A stretch of DNA of 64,000 nt from Trichuris trichiura (taxonomy: Eukaryota; Nematoda; Enoplea; Trichinellida; Trichuridae), in NCBI GenBank assembly GCA_037903355.1, contig JBAJFE010000004.1:1860001-1924000 (forward strand), in the 5' to 3' direction. A program made the translations under genes and the position numbers. The notes beneath the pieces are model-generated. The model was not told where the DNA came from. It made no database searches and saw only the letters and a list, made by a program, of their open reading frames with translations. Within the stretch, counting starts at the first letter, position 1. Each line of letters opens with the position of its first letter. Positions 61,954 through 64,000 of the stretch are shown here, in pieces.

Positions 61954-62548
61954 TAGTAGGCTAACCAGCATTGCAACAACAAAAATTTTCAACCGGATGG
62001 ATAAGCGCTACGTGAAAAATTTGTCAACGAATGGTTATTGTTGTTTCCCATTTCAGAATAACAGAAATTGCACGTTACATGTGCAGAGAGCCCATAGCAC
62101 AACGGCTTTGATTGAAACCAATCGGCTCAACGTTTATTTTCAATAACATATTGCCAACTGTTCCCACCTGGAAAATATGACATAAAGCAAATTCTTTTAC
62201 TTGACTGGAGAAAACAAATGTTGAACAGAAATTCTATTATGGAAATGTGCTGGCGTTGAGTTGTCCCACTGCATAGCATCTGTGATGCGGTTCTATTGAA
62301 TACAACTATGCGAAGCTTAATATAAACGCGTCTTGAAAATAATTTTATTGTTCCTGAAGGAAATGAACAAGCAAACTCAAACGGAAATTCCACAGGAAGC
62401 CATTATTCATTCCAGGGCTTAAAGTAGCTTGTACGCATGCTTTTTGTCTTTAGGCAGTTTAGGGATTTAATAAAAGGTATGACAACACAGCAGCAGTTGA
62501 TATTATTCTTTTCTCAGGGAGGAATGATGGGCCAAAGAGGATACATGC

Positions 62549-62621
62549 GGCTCCATAGCTCAGTTGGTTAGAGCGCCAGTCTAGTAAACTGGAGGTCGCG
62601 AGTTCAGCTCTCGCTGGAGCC
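62549..62621 (+). tRNA. tRNA-Thr(AGT) with altered T-loop
   Basis: All stems pair and the anticodon is AGT, but the T-loop reads TTCAGCT, so position 58 is G instead of the near-invariant A that pairs with T54. The mirror copy at 60,357 has the normal TTCAACT. It is probably impaired or a pseudogene. Confidence 0.85.
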
Positions 62622-63486
62622 TTAAAGACATCAAGTGTTTGAAAAACGTTTAGTAGTATGATCCTTCAGCTACATGAATACTAAGAAACTCATAATACGA
62701 TGAGTTTGTTTTTGTAGGCTGCACAACGGAAACTGTTTCCGCCAATTTGTGTCCCACCGTAATAAAACTTGAAATGAGGATCCGCAAGACACTTGAAAGT
62801 AACAAGCAGCAAGTTGCCAAAAGTCAGCTGATCCTATCTTGACGCAGCTTCTACTTGAAAAATGTGATTACAAACTAGTATTATATTTTGAATAAAGGAA
62901 ATTTCGAATAGCACAGACGTTTTGAGGAGAATGTAGAAGCCACAGAACGCTGCCATTGCACTGAATCCGTGCCTAACCTTTTACCTCTAATCAAGAAACC
63001 TCCAATGGAGATAATATCCTGCCTTTCACATCTATGCAAATCTTACCACCACTTTATCCTAAATGCCGACAAAAAGCAACACTGACTCTGAAGCTTCAAA
63101 TGCTGCAAATGCAAGCACAGAATGAGTAGGCAAAATTTTGACAAATGAAAAAAATTACCAGAACCTTCAGAAGACAACTACAGAATAGGATGGGAAAATA
63201 CTTGAAATTTCATCACATTTTTTTCATACTTTTACGCCACGTTTGACTTAGTTTATTTGCTAATGCTGTCGCAAGTTTTTGGTTACGTCTCCACCTGCCC
63301 TCAGCGTTTCGGTAAGATGTTGACTATGAGAGCTCATGTATATCAAAAGCTGCGCTATTACTAAACAGCCAACAAATCGGGTGTGACAAGACGTAAGTGT
63401 TCAGAAATGGAAGGCTATATGCCCATTCCATCATTTATTCAATGACGTGACCATCAGATGTCACGAAGAAGGTTTATTGGACAGTC
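62622..63486. other. Spacer where a CGT gene would be expected by symmetry
   Basis: 865 bp without a tRNA. By mirror order (AGT at 61,024, AGT at 60,357, CGT at 59,700) a CGT gene would be next, but the sequence here does not match that flank, and the next gene (63,487) has the flank of 59,041. Confidence 0.6.
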
Positions 63487-63559
63487 GGCTCCATAGCTCA
63501 GTTGGTTAGAGCGCCAGTCTAGTAAACTGGAGGTCGCGGGTTCAACTCTCGCTGGAGCC
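63487..63559 (+). tRNA. tRNA-Thr(AGT)
   Basis: Anticodon loop CTAGTAA; T-loop TTCAACT; the T stem has one G-T wobble (GCGGG/CTCGC). The flank to its right, up to the window end, mirrors 58,600-59,040. Confidence 0.94.
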
Positions 63560-64000
63560 TACAAGATATGCAGTGCTGAAATACGGTAAGTCATGACGAA
63601 ACCAGACGAGTGCCGCATTAAAATTCTGGCAAAAATTCACTTTTGCTGCTTTGAGCATTAGCGTAACTGAATTTGCATATCAGCTGCTATGAGGACTATT
63701 CAGAGCAAAGTGCTGTGAGTCGGAAACAGTTATTTCAGCCTATTATTTTATTAGTATGCATGCTAACTGTTTCCATCTAGAAGATATGATATAAACTTAA
63801 CTCTATTTTTGACTGGTAGAAGTGAAAACAATTAGATTAACATAAATTTATTAACGCGTATACAGAAGTATAGACAGGACAATTCTATTAAAAACGGCTG
63901 CATTTAGTTCTCTAGAAAAGTTTACAGAAACAATTTCATCGCTGTTGAAGCAGATGATACAACAAATGGAACAGAAAATCTTTAATCCTGGAACAGGCTA

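Larger units (their letters stand above)
60357..62621. repeat. Inverted duplication of a tRNA-Thr pair
   Basis: 60,357-61,096 and 61,881-62,621 are inverted copies (740 and 741 bp), each with two tRNA-Thr genes, around a 784-bp centre that has no tRNA and no clear gene. The arms are highly similar, and both even keep an 88-codon open frame (60,585-60,851 plus; 62,127-62,393 minus). Beyond 62,621 the mirror symmetry stops abruptly. Confidence 0.9.
55639..63559. repeat. tRNA-Thr tandem array with higher-order period and inversion
   Basis: Twelve 73-nt tRNA-Thr genes sit in related spacers of about 540-740 bp. Starts at 55639, 56255, 57071, 57705, 58377, 59041, 59700, 60357 and 61024 are minus strand; 61881, 62549 and 63487 are plus. 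In the left arm every third gene is CGT (55639, 57705, 59700), and spacers three apart are most alike (57,778-58,376 against 59,773-60,356), giving a unit near 2.0 kb. Spacers share blocks such as a GATATGCAAAT-like sequence about 110-130 bp from the lower tRNA edge and CCAGATGGAAGCAGTT. Confidence 0.9.

Noticed and set aside
60585..62393. A pair of similar 88-codon frames (60,585-60,851 plus; 62,127-62,393 minus)
   Set aside because: They are the two arms of the inverted tRNA spacer duplication. About eleven residues differ, as expected from neutral base change, and other spacers lack the frame.

Overview
The window is eukaryotic nuclear DNA. Its protein genes are split by many very short introns (mostly 45-60 nt, GT-AG with one GC-AG), and its tRNA genes lack an encoded CCA. 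The gene set (MCM4, a PA28-gamma type proteasome activator, a PDZ exon of RhoGEF type, a multi-finger C2H2 protein) points to a metazoan. Tiny introns and compact genes suggest an invertebrate; a clade I nematode (whipworm-like) is my best guess, but no species marker is visible.

Layout. 1-9.4 kb: a partial minus-strand PDZ exon (about 1.5-1.75 kb), the 3' end of an unidentified minus-strand gene (3.1-3.6 kb), a three-exon plus-strand proteasome activator gene with an unusually long central insert (5.5-7.1 kb), and otherwise weak or uninformative sequence. 9.4-42.8 kb: about 33 kb of gene-free composite repeat. Modules of roughly 1 kb recur in a fixed order in four higher-order units. Units 1 and 2 are near-identical over about 8.1 kb. 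Runs of a roughly 173-bp satellite separate the units. The array is interrupted by a full-length Tigger/pogo DNA transposon with a broken transposase (31,424-34,168; TA target duplication and an intact empty site in a sister unit), by two short insertions carrying a hammerhead-like RNA motif, and by a small element with direct terminal repeats.

42.8-55 kb: unique sequence with MCM4 (20 exons, 835 aa, all phases consistent), a lone tRNA-Thr, a 71-nt near-perfect hairpin, a 13-exon gene for a 14-finger C2H2 protein (848 aa), and a convergent single-exon gene for a 158-aa unrecognised protein. 55.6-63.6 kb: twelve further tRNA-Thr genes. The nine in the left arm (minus strand) form a higher-order array in which the anticodon cycles CGT, AGT, AGT every ~2 kb. 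The last three genes lie in the opposite orientation, as an inverted duplication that lacks a CGT member.

The genes do not form a pathway; replication licensing (MCM4), proteasome regulation (PA28) and probable transcriptional regulation (zinc fingers) are simply neighbours. The most interesting signals are the hammerhead-like element family with stem covariation and target-site duplications, the period-three tRNA-Thr array with its inversion, and the enlarged PA28 homologue.
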